A DNA stretch of 8,330 nt, from the NCBI GenBank assembly GCA_029939535.1, contig JAOZST010000166.1:1-8330 (forward strand). The letters run 5' to 3'. This document shows positions 1 to 6,219 of this stretch, piece by piece. The position numbers and the translations under genes were made by a program. How positions within the stretch are numbered: position 1 is the stretch's first letter; the number at the start of each line of letters is the position of its first letter. Under the pieces are notes generated by a model that saw only the letters and a program-made list of their open reading frames with translations, was not told the DNA's origin and ran no database searches. This stretch comes from NBML01 sp029939535 (GTDB lineage: Bacteria > Desulfobacterota > Desulfobacteria > Desulfobacterales > Desulfobacteraceae).

Positions 1-758
1 CCTGCCATTTTCATCTGTTTTATGGCTTCAAGACCGATAATGCTTTGATGGATCATGACATGATTTAATACACTGCCCAAAGCATATTTGGTATTATCAT
101 CGGCAACTGCTTCTTCCACTGCCTCGCTTATGGCCATGCCAAGGCTTCCTGGAGAATCAGGGTTTTTTTCAAGGATGCTTCTGCCGGCCCTTGTTTCATT
201 GCTGGGACTTGCCGTGCAGTTGGCCCCCCAGGTTTCCATCATCAGGCGGCGATAGGGTTTCTGGTTGTAAGAGATTTTTACCATGAACACCTTACATTCA
301 ATCCCAAAAAAAGAACAGCACATGGCAAGGGCGCTGCCCCATTGTCCTGCCCCAGTTTCTGTTGTAATTTTTTTTGTGCCTGCTATTTTATTATAATATG
401 CCTGGGCAAGTGCAGTGTTGGGTTTGTGGCTGCCGGCCGGACTCACTCCTTCATTTTTAAAATAAATTTTAGCCGGTGTATCAAGGGCTTTTTCCAGATT
501 GTATGCCCTGTACAGGGGAGAGGGCCTCCATATGGCGTATTTATCCAGGATTTCTTCAGGGATGTCAATCCAGCGATCTGTACACATTTCCTGTTCAATG
601 AGGTTCATGGGAAAAATCGGGGCAAGGTCTTCAGGTCCAACGGGTTGTCCTGTACCGGGATGAAGTGGTGGTTCCATGGGAGTAGGCATATCCGCCATAA
701 TATTATACCATTTTCGTGGCATGCCTTGTTCGGATAATACATATTTCTTGTCTCTCAT
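1..758 (-). CDS. trpB: TrpB2-type tryptophan synthase beta chain, partial (C-terminus beyond left edge)
   Basis: PLP enzyme that joins indole and L-serine into tryptophan. The 252 visible residues read openly to the window edge; the family is about 450 long, so the phosphate-binding C-terminal half is missing. The TrpB2 subclass is shown by the N-terminal block with PLHPGTGQP and DLAPIFPMNLIEQE, then IWRPSPLYRA, and EGVSPAGSHKPN, where K112 should form the Schiff base. ETGAGQWG follows, with E134 matching the catalytic Glu and the Trp typical of TrpB2 rather than the His of classical TrpB. The ATG at 758 is preceded by GAGGAGGA, with 4 nt between AGGAGG and the start. TrpB2 proteins often stand apart from trpA or act as indole-salvage enzymes; neighbours to the left cannot be seen. 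The family call is firm, the in vivo role is inferred. Confidence 0.95.
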   Translation of the reverse strand, partial: MRDKKYVLSEQGMPRKWYNIMADMPTPMEPPLHPGTGQPVGPEDLAPIFPMNLIEQEMCTDRWIDIPEEILDKYAIWRPSPLYRAYNLEKALDTPAKIYFKNEGVSPAGSHKPNTALAQAYYNKIAGTKKITTETGAGQWGSALAMCCSFFGIECKVFMVKISYNQKPYRRLMMETWGANCTASPSNETRAGRSILEKNPDSPGSLGMAISEAVEEAVADDNTKYALGSVLNHVMIHQSIIGLEAIKQMKMA

Positions 759-816
759 AGGTCCTCCTCGTTCGCGGTTATGGGTTTAAAACTCGTCGAA
801 ACTATCAAAACATATT

Positions 817-858
817 CATTGAATTATGACCATTGAATTATGACCATTGAATTATGAT
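817..858. repeat. 14-bp tandem repeat, three copies plus a degenerate fourth
   Basis: The unit CATTGAATTATGAC occurs at 817-830 and 831-844, and with a final T at 845-858. A decayed copy begins at 859 (CAGTGAATATGG). The left end overlaps the near-palindrome ATTCA-T-TGAAT (814-824). The array lies 59 bp upstream of the trpB2 start, in the only stretch between trpB2 and the MocA-like gene. It may be a chance slippage product or a set of phased regulator sites; 14 bp is not an integral helical turn. Apart from this array and the possible promoter, the 759-1014 gap shows no gene, RNA or terminator. Confidence 0.85.
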
Positions 859-908
859 CAGTGAATATGGATTACCTACAATTTGAAAAGATCTAACTTT
901 ATTCTATT

Positions 909-937
909 TTTTTATGAAAATACTTGTGTCAAGTCAA
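909..937 (-). promoter_or_regulatory. Possible sigma70 promoter for trpB2
   Basis: Reading the minus strand, TTGACT (937-932) is followed after 17 nt by TAAAAA (914-909). An overlapping alternative uses TTGACA (932-927) with the AT-rich stretch near 909-904. If it is used, the trpB2 leader would be about 140 nt and would contain the 14-bp tandem repeats. The -10 match is weak, so this is a suggestion only. Confidence 0.3.
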
Positions 938-1014
938 GAACTAAATCAACAGCAATTTTTTAATTCAAATATGTATTTTTACGAATATGGCAGACAAGAC
1001 TATATTCTATATTT

Positions 1015-1656
1015 CTATTTCACATTGGGATTATTTTTTGAAATTAATTGTTCATAATCTTCTTTTGTGTCCACATCAACCAAGATAGCATTATCTGGAA
1101 CAGATACCTTTAAAATGGAGTTTTTAAATTCTTCAAAAAGGACCCTGGGTCCGGTATCACCAGATATTGATCGCAGACGTTGAAATAATGATTTAGCAAT
1201 GATAACCGGGTTGCCCCTGTTACCGTTGAAATAAGGAATGACAATTGATGAATTGGATGTTTGAAAGGATGTAACCAGGTGATTGATGATACTATAAGTT
1301 ATAAGGGGCTGATCCCCCAGAAGGAAAATAGCCCCGTCACAATCGGCTGATATGGTTTTCAGCCCTTTTATGAGGGAAGTGCTCTGACCCATTTGATATT
1401 TTCTGTTAAGGACAATCCTGGTGTTGAAAAAATCAATATTCGTTTGTATTTTATCTGCCCTGTGACCCAGGACAACAACAATTTCATCCAATTTGGACTG
1501 GCAGGCATTTTGAATGACCTGACCCAGAATATTTGTTTTTCCAAAAGGCAGTAATTGTTTTGTTTTTTCCATGCGGGACCCGGATCCCGCTGCAAGGATA
1601 ATTCCGGCAATTTTTTTTCCTGGTTTTTTTCTTGATTTTTGTTCGGGTAAAGGCAT
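1015..1656 (-). CDS. mocA: MocA/YgfJ-like molybdenum cofactor cytidylyltransferase (NTP transferase)
   Basis: A 213-residue member of the MobA-like NTP-transferase family (MocA/YgfJ branch). MocA joins CMP to molybdopterin to make the dinucleotide cofactor of xanthine-dehydrogenase-type hydroxylases. Visible motifs are the nucleotide loop LAAGSGSRM (21-29), KQLLPF (33-38) in place of the MobA pattern, the metal-binding LLGDQP (112-117, D115), GNRGNPVI, GDTGPR and a C-terminal VDVDTKEDYEQL. The frame is open back to an ATG at 1779, but that start would overlap the YqeC gene by 119 bp and add a Lys-rich tail not expected in the family. The ATG at 1656 lies 4 nt after the YqeC stop and gives a normal length. 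AAGGG stands rather far upstream (14 nt), so translational coupling is likely. It is the last gene of the minus-strand operon. No mobA or hydroxylase gene is in view, so the exact cofactor is inferred. Confidence 0.88.
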   Translation of the reverse strand: MPLPEQKSRKKPGKKIAGIILAAGSGSRMEKTKQLLPFGKTNILGQVIQNACQSKLDEIVVVLGHRADKIQTNIDFFNTRIVLNRKYQMGQSTSLIKGLKTISADCDGAIFLLGDQPLITYSIINHLVTSFQTSNSSIVIPYFNGNRGNPVIIAKSLFQRLRSISGDTGPRVLFEEFKNSILKVSVPDNAILVDVDTKEDYEQLISKNNPNVK

Positions 1657-1660
1657 GAAA

Positions 1661-2449
1661 TTATTTGTTACCCTTTTTGCCCGGGCAAATTTTTTTAATG
1701 GGATACTTGTGTAAAAGTGAGGCAATAATAATTTTGTCAAAGATTTTTTTTTCTTGTAAAAGTTTAGTGATTTTTTCACCGGATTTTAAAGCACATTGGT
1801 TGTCTGCTTTGTTCAGTAATTTAATCTTGACTGAGGCTGGAGCAAAAACAGCAGCCTTTTTTATTTCCAAAACAGCGGAGATCGCAATGGATTGTTCATC
1901 AATTGCAGCTCCCAGAGCAAGGCCTGTATGATTAGAAAAAAGTTGCGGCCTGTGGACATATTGGCCATCAAGGGGTTTTGCCACGGCATCAAGTCCTGTG
2001 ACATGGATCAAATGGCTTGTTGTCTGGGGGATTACAGGTTCTCTGGAATTGGTGGTTTTAATGGGTTTGCCCCTGGCACCGTCTGCTTCCACTATGATCC
2101 AGTCAAAGCAGGCTTTTTCCCATAACTGATCAATTATATCCGGAGCAAAACCTTTTAATTTTCCAAGGTCTGGGAGCTTTCGGCTTCCTGCTGAAAAATG
2201 ATTGAAACAACCTAACAAATATCTGGATTTTTCAACTAGATCATCAATGGTGTCTGCAATAATTGTATCAGGGGACTGGTGTTGATCCGGCATGAATATT
2301 TTGGTTGTTGTGGTTGTTAAAACAGTTTTTCCACAATTCACCAGCTCTTTTGCAAGGGAAAACATCAGGCTTGTTTTTCCTCCGGCACCAATAATACTGA
2401 TTACCCCCCGGCCTTTTAATGGCAATTTGTCAATTAAATCTATATTCAT
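1661..2449 (-). CDS. yqeC: YqeC-like selenium-dependent molybdenum hydroxylase accessory protein
   Basis: A 262-residue protein of the YqeC family, known from gene clusters for selenium-dependent molybdenum hydroxylases; its biochemical role is unsettled, and a part in preparing or inserting the cofactor is assumed. The sequence shows a P-loop-like GAGGKTSLM (21-29), a run TTTTTKI (46-52) typical of the family, VEADGARGKPIK (120-131) as a probable switch or metal-binding segment, and LLNKAD (211-216), which resembles the NKxD base-recognition motif of GTPases. Together these suggest a nucleotide-binding protein. There are no membrane segments. The start lies 12 nt after the stop of the NTF2-like gene with no clear Shine-Dalgarno, so it is probably translated by coupling. 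The downstream MocA-like gene follows after 4 nt. The length fits the family. Confidence 0.88.
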   Translation of the reverse strand: MNIDLIDKLPLKGRGVISIIGAGGKTSLMFSLAKELVNCGKTVLTTTTTKIFMPDQHQSPDTIIADTIDDLVEKSRYLLGCFNHFSAGSRKLPDLGKLKGFAPDIIDQLWEKACFDWIIVEADGARGKPIKTTNSREPVIPQTTSHLIHVTGLDAVAKPLDGQYVHRPQLFSNHTGLALGAAIDEQSIAISAVLEIKKAAVFAPASVKIKLLNKADNQCALKSGEKITKLLQEKKIFDKIIIASLLHKYPIKKICPGKKGNK

Positions 2450-2461
2450 AAAAATATTATT

Positions 2462-2878
2462 TTAAAGTTGCAGGGCATATCGTTTATTATCAATTTCAAT
2501 GGTTGTTTTGGTGAAGGTGAGCTTGGTTATGATTTTTCCATCTTTAAAATGGATCACATCAACTCCTTTTCTTATTTCCGGTTTGTCTTCAAATCCCGTT
2601 TCCATTGAAGGCCATTCAAGGACCCAGCGGTAGAGCACTTTTTGTACCTGTTCATCTACAAAGGTTTCTGCTTCAAGAAATCTGAAATTGCCGTGGTTCT
2701 CAAACCAGGGAACCCAGGCCTTCCTCAGGTTCTTTTTTCCTTTTATATAGGCGCCTGACCAGTTTTCAAAAAAGACATCATCATGGAATAATTCCATGAC
2801 TTTTTCCAGGTCATGTTTTTCCCAGGCCTTGTTCCATTCTTTAAGCAGCATTTTTATTTCATTGCGCAAAAGTTTCAT
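2462..2878 (-). CDS. NTF2/SnoaL-like protein of unknown function
   Basis: A 138-residue single-domain protein with the cone-shaped NTF2/SnoaL-like fold. The signs are an N-terminal helix pair ending in WEKHDLEKVMELFHDDVFFENW, then a basic loop, an aromatic-rich middle (WVPWFENHGNFRF) and a C-terminal beta segment with RKGVDVIHFKDGKIITKLTF. Such folds bind small hydrophobic ligands or form dimers, and some are isomerases or cyclases. Catalytic residues cannot be assigned from sequence alone, so no reaction is claimed. The start at 2878 is well supported by AAGGAGA (2890-2884), 5 nt before the ATG. It is the first gene of the operon with YqeC and MocA and is separated from YqeC by 12 nt, so a role tied to molybdenum hydroxylase chemistry is possible but inferred from context only. 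Confidence 0.85.
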   Translation of the reverse strand: MKLLRNEIKMLLKEWNKAWEKHDLEKVMELFHDDVFFENWSGAYIKGKKNLRKAWVPWFENHGNFRFLEAETFVDEQVQKVLYRWVLEWPSMETGFEDKPEIRKGVDVIHFKDGKIITKLTFTKTTIEIDNKRYALQL

Positions 2879-2920
2879 TAAAGTCTCCTTTCCGGCAAAA
2901 TTACCTGCCTTATTTAAGTG

Positions 2921-2958
2921 ATTATAACTATCTTACGCTAAACACGGGGTCCCTGCAA
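2921..2958 (-). promoter_or_regulatory. Candidate promoter for the NTF2-like/yqeC/mocA operon
   Basis: Two overlapping readings exist on the minus strand. One is a perfect TATAAT (2926-2921) without a good -35. The other is TTGCAG (2958-2953), 17 nt, then TAAGAT (2935-2930). Either would start RNA about 35-45 nt before the ATG. The small inverted repeat TCCCT-GCAA-AGGGA (2950-2963) overlaps the -35 area. Confidence 0.35.
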
Positions 2959-2988
2959 AGGGAAAAAATTGGGCGGAAAAGTTCAGCA

Positions 2989-3017
2989 TTGTCATACAAT
3001 GAAAACAAATATATTAT
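2989..3017 (+). promoter_or_regulatory. Probable sigma70 promoter for the degraded hydrolase gene
   Basis: TTGTCA (2989-2994), a 17-nt spacer and TATTAT (3012-3017) match the sigma70 consensus at five and five of six positions. RNA would start near 3024, about 56 nt before the ATG at 3080. It is the best promoter match in the window and drives only a broken gene. Confidence 0.45.
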
Positions 3018-3048
3018 TGCCTGGTATTTATTATAACTTTTTTTGAAT

Positions 3049-3061
3049 CTGGATAGTCCAG
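3049..3061. repeat. Perfect short dyad CTGGA-TAG-TCCAG in the leader of the broken hydrolase gene
   Basis: Five-base arms separated by three bases, between the likely promoter and the start codon. It is not followed by a T run on either strand, so it is not an intrinsic terminator. It could be an operator half-site pair or a small hairpin; the arms are short enough to arise by chance. Confidence 0.4.
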
Positions 3062-3079
3062 GGGAAGGCCTTATTTACT

Positions 3080-3619
3080 ATGAACCATTTAAAATCAGCA
3101 GTAAATGAAATTAAATCAGATCTTATTGAATTTGCACAGGACCTGGTAAAAATAAAAAGTTATTCAGGTGATGAAAAAAAATAATGGAATGTATAAAAGA
3201 AAAAATGATGGGACTTGATTATGATGAGGTGGTCATTGATTCAATGGGGAACATTCTCGGCCGCATGGGTAATGGCCCGGGAATCATTATGTTTGATTCC
3301 CATGTTGATACGGTGGAAGCCAATAATTTTTCCCAGTGGATCCATCCCCCTTTTGAAGGTGTAATTGAAGATGGCAGGCTCCATGGCAGAGGGTCAGTGG
3401 ATATGAAATCTTCGGCAGCTGCCTCAATATATGCCGGGGCCATTGCAAAAAAACTGGGATTTCAGCACAAATGCGGTTATCACAACTGCCATGGGAATAC
3501 CAACCATAGGCTTTGGACCGGGTGAATATAAACTGGCTCATATGGTGAATGAAAATTGCCAATTGAGCCAGATTGTTGATGCATGTGAGTTTTATTCAAC
3601 CATGATGAAAATATTTTAA
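3080..3619 (+). pseudogene. ygeY: Remnant of a YgeY-like M20 metallohydrolase (frameshift plus large internal deletion)
   Basis: M20 family hydrolases are di-zinc peptidases or deacylases; YgeY is the member linked to selenium-dependent hydroxylase clusters. Reading starts at ATG 3080 and stops at TAA 3182-3184, just after a run of eight A (3174-3181). One extra A would restore the frame into MECIKEKM and onward. The middle frame carries MGNILGRMGNGPG, FDSHVDTVE (zinc-binding His and catalytic-site Asp) and GRGSVDM (bridging Asp), and runs into AIAKKLG. It then switches at 3454-3460 to a second frame holding WDFSTNA, GIPTIGFGPGEYKLAHMVNE (last His ligand) and the normal C-terminus. About 180 residues survive of roughly 400. 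The catalytic Glu, further metal ligands and the dimerisation domain are gone, so activity is not expected. The M20 assignment is firm, the YgeY subgroup likely. A promoter-like site lies upstream. Confidence 0.85.
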
Positions 3620-3632
3620 GTTCATTTGGGTC

Positions 3633-4592
3633 TCAGTCAAACAGGGCATTAATAAACCGCTGAGAATCAAAATCTTGTAGATCTTCAATGCTTTCCCCCA
3701 CACCAATATATTTGATGGGAAGGTTCATGGTGCTGGCAATGGCTGCAACAATTCCGCCTTTGGCAGTTCCATCCAGCTTTGTGAGTGCAATTTGGGTAAT
3801 GCCAACAGCATCATGGAAAATTTTTGCCTGGGAAATGGCATTCTGACCTGTCGTGGCATCCAAAACCATTAGAATTTCATGGGGAGCTGTGTTGAGTTTT
3901 TTATTGATTGAGCGTTTGATTTTTTTTAATTCTTCCATCAGGTTTTTCTGGGTGTGGAGACGGCCTGCCGTGTCAATGAGAACAATATCCACGCCTCTGG
4001 CAATGGAGGCTTCCACGGCATCATAGGCAACCGCAGCAGGGTCTGCTCCTTCTTTATGTTTTACAATGGATGCACTGGATCTTTCTGCCCAGATTTCAAC
4101 CTGTTCAATGGCAGCCGCTCTAAATGTGTCAGCAGCAGCTATGAGTACATTTTTACCCTGGCTGGTATATTTCATGGCAAGCTTCCCCAGGGTAGTGGTT
4201 TTTCCGGTTCCATTTACACCTACCATCATAATGACATGGGGTTTGGTAAGGGTTTTTTCATTATTTAAATCTTTTACATCAGGGAATAATGCCAAAAGTT
4301 CATCTTTCAGCACCTGCTTAAGTTCATCGGCATTGGTAAGACGTTTTGCCTTTTTCCGGATCCGGTCCATCATATCCATGGTTATGTCCATGCCAAGGTC
4401 CGATGTTACAAGCATTTCTTCAAGTTCTTCAAACAGGTCTTCATCTATCTTTTTCGCAGCCACAAAAAGCTGGTTAATGTCAGTGGTAAGAACTTCCCTG
4501 GTTTTGGTCAATCCTGTTTTTAATCTGGAAAACAATCCATTATTTGATTCTTTTTTTGTTTTATCTTTTTTTTTAAATATACTGAAAGTCAA
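3633..4592 (-). CDS. ftsY: FtsY, signal recognition particle receptor GTPase
   Basis: FtsY docks SRP-bound ribosomes at the inner membrane and, with Ffh, hydrolyses GTP to hand nascent membrane proteins to the Sec translocon. The 319 residues cover a short basic N-terminus, the helical N domain (about 20-105) and the G domain. Motifs are G1 GVNGTGKT (125-132), DTFRAAA (155-161), DTAGR (207-211), TKLDGTAKGG (271-280) and the closing IKYIGVGESIEDLQDFD. The long acidic A domain of E. coli FtsY is absent; instead a Lys-rich tail and NGLFSRLKTGLTKTR could form the membrane-binding amphipathic helix. The start codon is TTG at 4592: no in-frame ATG lies nearby and a strong GGAGGAG sits 8 nt upstream. 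It converges on the broken hydrolase gene with a 13-bp gap and no visible terminator. Confidence 0.97.
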   Translation of the reverse strand: MTFSIFKKKDKTKKESNNGLFSRLKTGLTKTREVLTTDINQLFVAAKKIDEDLFEELEEMLVTSDLGMDITMDMMDRIRKKAKRLTNADELKQVLKDELLALFPDVKDLNNEKTLTKPHVIMMVGVNGTGKTTTLGKLAMKYTSQGKNVLIAAADTFRAAAIEQVEIWAERSSASIVKHKEGADPAAVAYDAVEASIARGVDIVLIDTAGRLHTQKNLMEELKKIKRSINKKLNTAPHEILMVLDATTGQNAISQAKIFHDAVGITQIALTKLDGTAKGGIVAAIASTMNLPIKYIGVGESIEDLQDFDSQRFINALFD

Positions 4593-4600
4593 TCTTTTGT

Positions 4601-4607
4601 CTCCTCC
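4601..4607 (-). promoter_or_regulatory. Strong ribosome binding site fixing the TTG start of ftsY
   Basis: GGAGGAG on the minus strand, 8 nt before TTG at 4592-4590. The next in-frame ATG is codon 68, deep in the N domain, so the TTG start is the only sensible choice. Confidence 0.8.
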
Positions 4608-4641
4608 AAGATGATAATGTTAAGATCTTTTACAATTTTCT

Positions 4642-4655
4642 TTGATTAGAATCAA
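4642..4655. repeat. Inverted repeat TTGATT-AG-AATCAA in the ftsY / cyclase divergent region
   Basis: Perfect 6-bp arms with a 2-bp centre, 50 bp upstream of the ftsY start. The right arm with its flank (AGAATCAAGC, 4648-4657) recurs with one change as ATAATCAAGC at 4691-4700, 43 bp away. This is a plausible regulator-binding dyad. The spacer is too short for a stable hairpin and there is no terminator T run. Confidence 0.5.
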
Positions 4656-4687
4656 GCCAAGACAATGAAAATTCAAAGATTGGTTAA

Positions 4688-4718
4688 ATTATAATCAAGC
4701 TTTACTTTATGCTTATCA
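4688..4718 (-). promoter_or_regulatory. Weak candidate promoter for ftsY
   Basis: A perfect TATAAT on the minus strand (4693-4688) lies downstream of TTGATA-like sequence (TGATAA, 4718-4713) at 19 nt. The long spacer makes it weak. The -10 is near-palindromic and could serve either strand. The TTGATT dyad would fall in the resulting leader. Confidence 0.22.
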
Positions 4719-4729
4719 ATGGATAAAAA
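4701..4729 (+). promoter_or_regulatory. Candidate promoter for the cyclase/phosphofructokinase pair
   Basis: TTTACT (4701-4706), a 17-nt spacer and TAAAAA (4724-4729) match sigma70 boxes at four of six positions each. RNA would start about 35 nt before the ATG at 4771. Confidence 0.3.
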
Positions 4730-4770
4730 TGGAGGGATAGATAATTTTAAAATAAAAGGGGGCTTGTCTT

Positions 4771-6183
4771 ATGGTAGTACAACTGGATGAAAAAATAGCT
4801 GTATTGCAGGAACAGGTCAAAAAACTTCAATCCCAGAAAGATAGTTTGATAAAAGAACTGGATATAGTTGAAGAAAAATTTGAAGACCAGGACCGGCTCT
4901 ATCGCAAATATTTTCCAGTGATAATAGATTCCGTTGCAACAGGTGAATCTTCCTTTGAAAAGGCATGCAAAGAGTTGAGTGCTGCTCTTAAAAAAGGGGA
5001 TTCAGCAGTAAAGATTGCCTATATTTTTGAACAATTGAAAACTGCCATGTTAAAGGAAGATATTGGTCCTGCTCCCATAAAAAAGAAGAAAGGAATATTT
5101 GCTTCTTTTATGAAATCTTCATCGGAAAATTTTTTGGATGAATTCAAACGAGATTATCATGGTGTTATCAATAAATTGAGAGCCACCCTGGAAAAGAAAT
5201 ATACTGCCAGGCTGGACAATATTACAGATAGTATTTTAAAAGTGTCAGACACAGGAGATATAGCAGATATCCGGGAAACCATTTTTAATCTGATATTTGC
5301 CTATATTTCCGATACCAATCAGGACAGAGGGAAACTCAACACTTTTGTCCAGGAAATAGTTAACAAGATTTTTAATATTGAAACAAAGCTGGTCACCTCC
5401 TATGAACAGACAAATTCCCTGGATTTATCCAACCAGGGTTTTGAAACTGTTTTAAATCTGGAAATGGCTAATTTGAAAAAATCCTCTGACGTGGCCATAA
5501 GTCTGGATGATTTGAAAATACAGATTACCAGAAGACTGAGCCTTATTGAAAATGCCTTGCAGAAAAAGCAGATAGAAGACAAAGCCGTAATGGCAAAGGC
5601 AAAGAAAAATCAGCATGCATTTAAATCCGGATTTGTTAAGTTAAAACAAGAGTTACAACAGGTTAAAGAATATTCTGAAGAACTTGAAAAAAAACTTGTG
5701 GAGGACCAATTAACAGGTGCATATAATAGAAGGGCATATGACAAAAAAATGGAAGATGAAATGGAACGGTTCCTGCGGTATGGAACAATGTTTTCATTGC
5801 TTTTAATTGATGCGGATAAGTTTAAAAACATTAATGACAGATATGGCCATGCCATTGGTGACAGGTGTCTCCAGGAAATTATCAAAAGAACTATGCCCCT
5901 GCTTCGTAAAAATGACATGCTGGCCCGGTATGGAGGAGAGGAGTTTGTCGTGGTTATGCCCGAGACCGATGGCTCTGGAGCAAAAGATGCAGCAGAAAAA
6001 ATTCGCCAAACCATAGAGAAAATTGAATTTTTATATAAGAATGAAAAAGTGCGAGTAACTGTGAGCATAGGTGTTTCCCAGGCAAAAAAAGAGGATAAAA
6101 CCCAGGAGCAGATATTTGAGCGAGCTGATATCGCAGTGTACAAGGCCAAAGAGAACGGACGTAATCAGGTAGTGGCTATTTAA
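4771..6183 (+). CDS. Soluble GGDEF diguanylate cyclase with coiled-coil N-terminal region
   Basis: Makes c-di-GMP from two GTP. The C-terminal GGDEF domain (about 305-470) is complete: DQLTGAYNRRAYD (312-324), the metal-binding LLIDADKF with D347, NDRYGHAIGD (355-364), and an active-site GGEEF at 388-392. An RKND (379-382) ends exactly five residues before it, which fits the RxxD inhibitory site, so product inhibition is likely. VSIGVS and ADIAVYKAKENGRN close the domain. Residues 1-45 are a heptad-rich coiled coil. Residues 45-300 are a helical, charged region with no sensory domain I recognise and no membrane segment or signal peptide, so the protein should be cytoplasmic. The coiled-coil layout loosely recalls pole-localised DgcP of Pseudomonas, which is only an impression. 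GGGGG (4758-4762) is 8 nt before the ATG. The phosphofructokinase gene begins 36 nt downstream, probably in one transcript. Confidence 0.95.
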   Translation: MVVQLDEKIAVLQEQVKKLQSQKDSLIKELDIVEEKFEDQDRLYRKYFPVIIDSVATGESSFEKACKELSAALKKGDSAVKIAYIFEQLKTAMLKEDIGPAPIKKKKGIFASFMKSSSENFLDEFKRDYHGVINKLRATLEKKYTARLDNITDSILKVSDTGDIADIRETIFNLIFAYISDTNQDRGKLNTFVQEIVNKIFNIETKLVTSYEQTNSLDLSNQGFETVLNLEMANLKKSSDVAISLDDLKIQITRRLSLIENALQKKQIEDKAVMAKAKKNQHAFKSGFVKLKQELQQVKEYSEELEKKLVEDQLTGAYNRRAYDKKMEDEMERFLRYGTMFSLLLIDADKFKNINDRYGHAIGDRCLQEIIKRTMPLLRKNDMLARYGGEEFVVVMPETDGSGAKDAAEKIRQTIEKIEFLYKNEKVRVTVSIGVSQAKKEDKTQEQIFERADIAVYKAKENGRNQVVAI

Positions 6184-6219
6184 AAAATTAAGATAATAGA
6201 TACAGGAGTAGGATAGGGA

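Noticed and set aside
342..737. 131-codon plus-strand open frame
   Set aside because: Antisense to the trpB2 coding region; its translation resembles no family and the opposite strand has clear TrpB2 motifs.
817..870. CRISPR array
   Set aside because: The units are 14 bp and directly abut with no spacers.
759..900. Trp-rich leader peptide for attenuation of trpB2
   Set aside because: The leader only offers tiny frames with at most one Trp, and no terminator hairpin with a T run is present.
2950..2963. TCCCT-GCAA-AGGGA hairpin as a terminator
   Set aside because: Only five base pairs, followed by A rather than T on the plus strand, and located at a divergent promoter region.
3174..3186. Programmed frameshift or selenocysteine recoding in the hydrolase gene
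   Set aside because: The stop is TAA, not TGA, and a second, unrelated deletion removes catalytic residues, so decay is the simpler explanation.
3617..3640. Bidirectional terminator between the hydrolase remnant and ftsY
   Set aside because: The 13-bp gap has no inverted repeat or T run.
4066..4614. 182-codon plus-strand open frame opposite ftsY
   Set aside because: Ser/Phe-rich mirror of the ftsY coding strand, with no ribosome site and no recognisable domain.
5610..6149. 179-codon minus-strand open frame opposite the cyclase
   Set aside because: Low-complexity Ser-rich shadow of the GGDEF domain.
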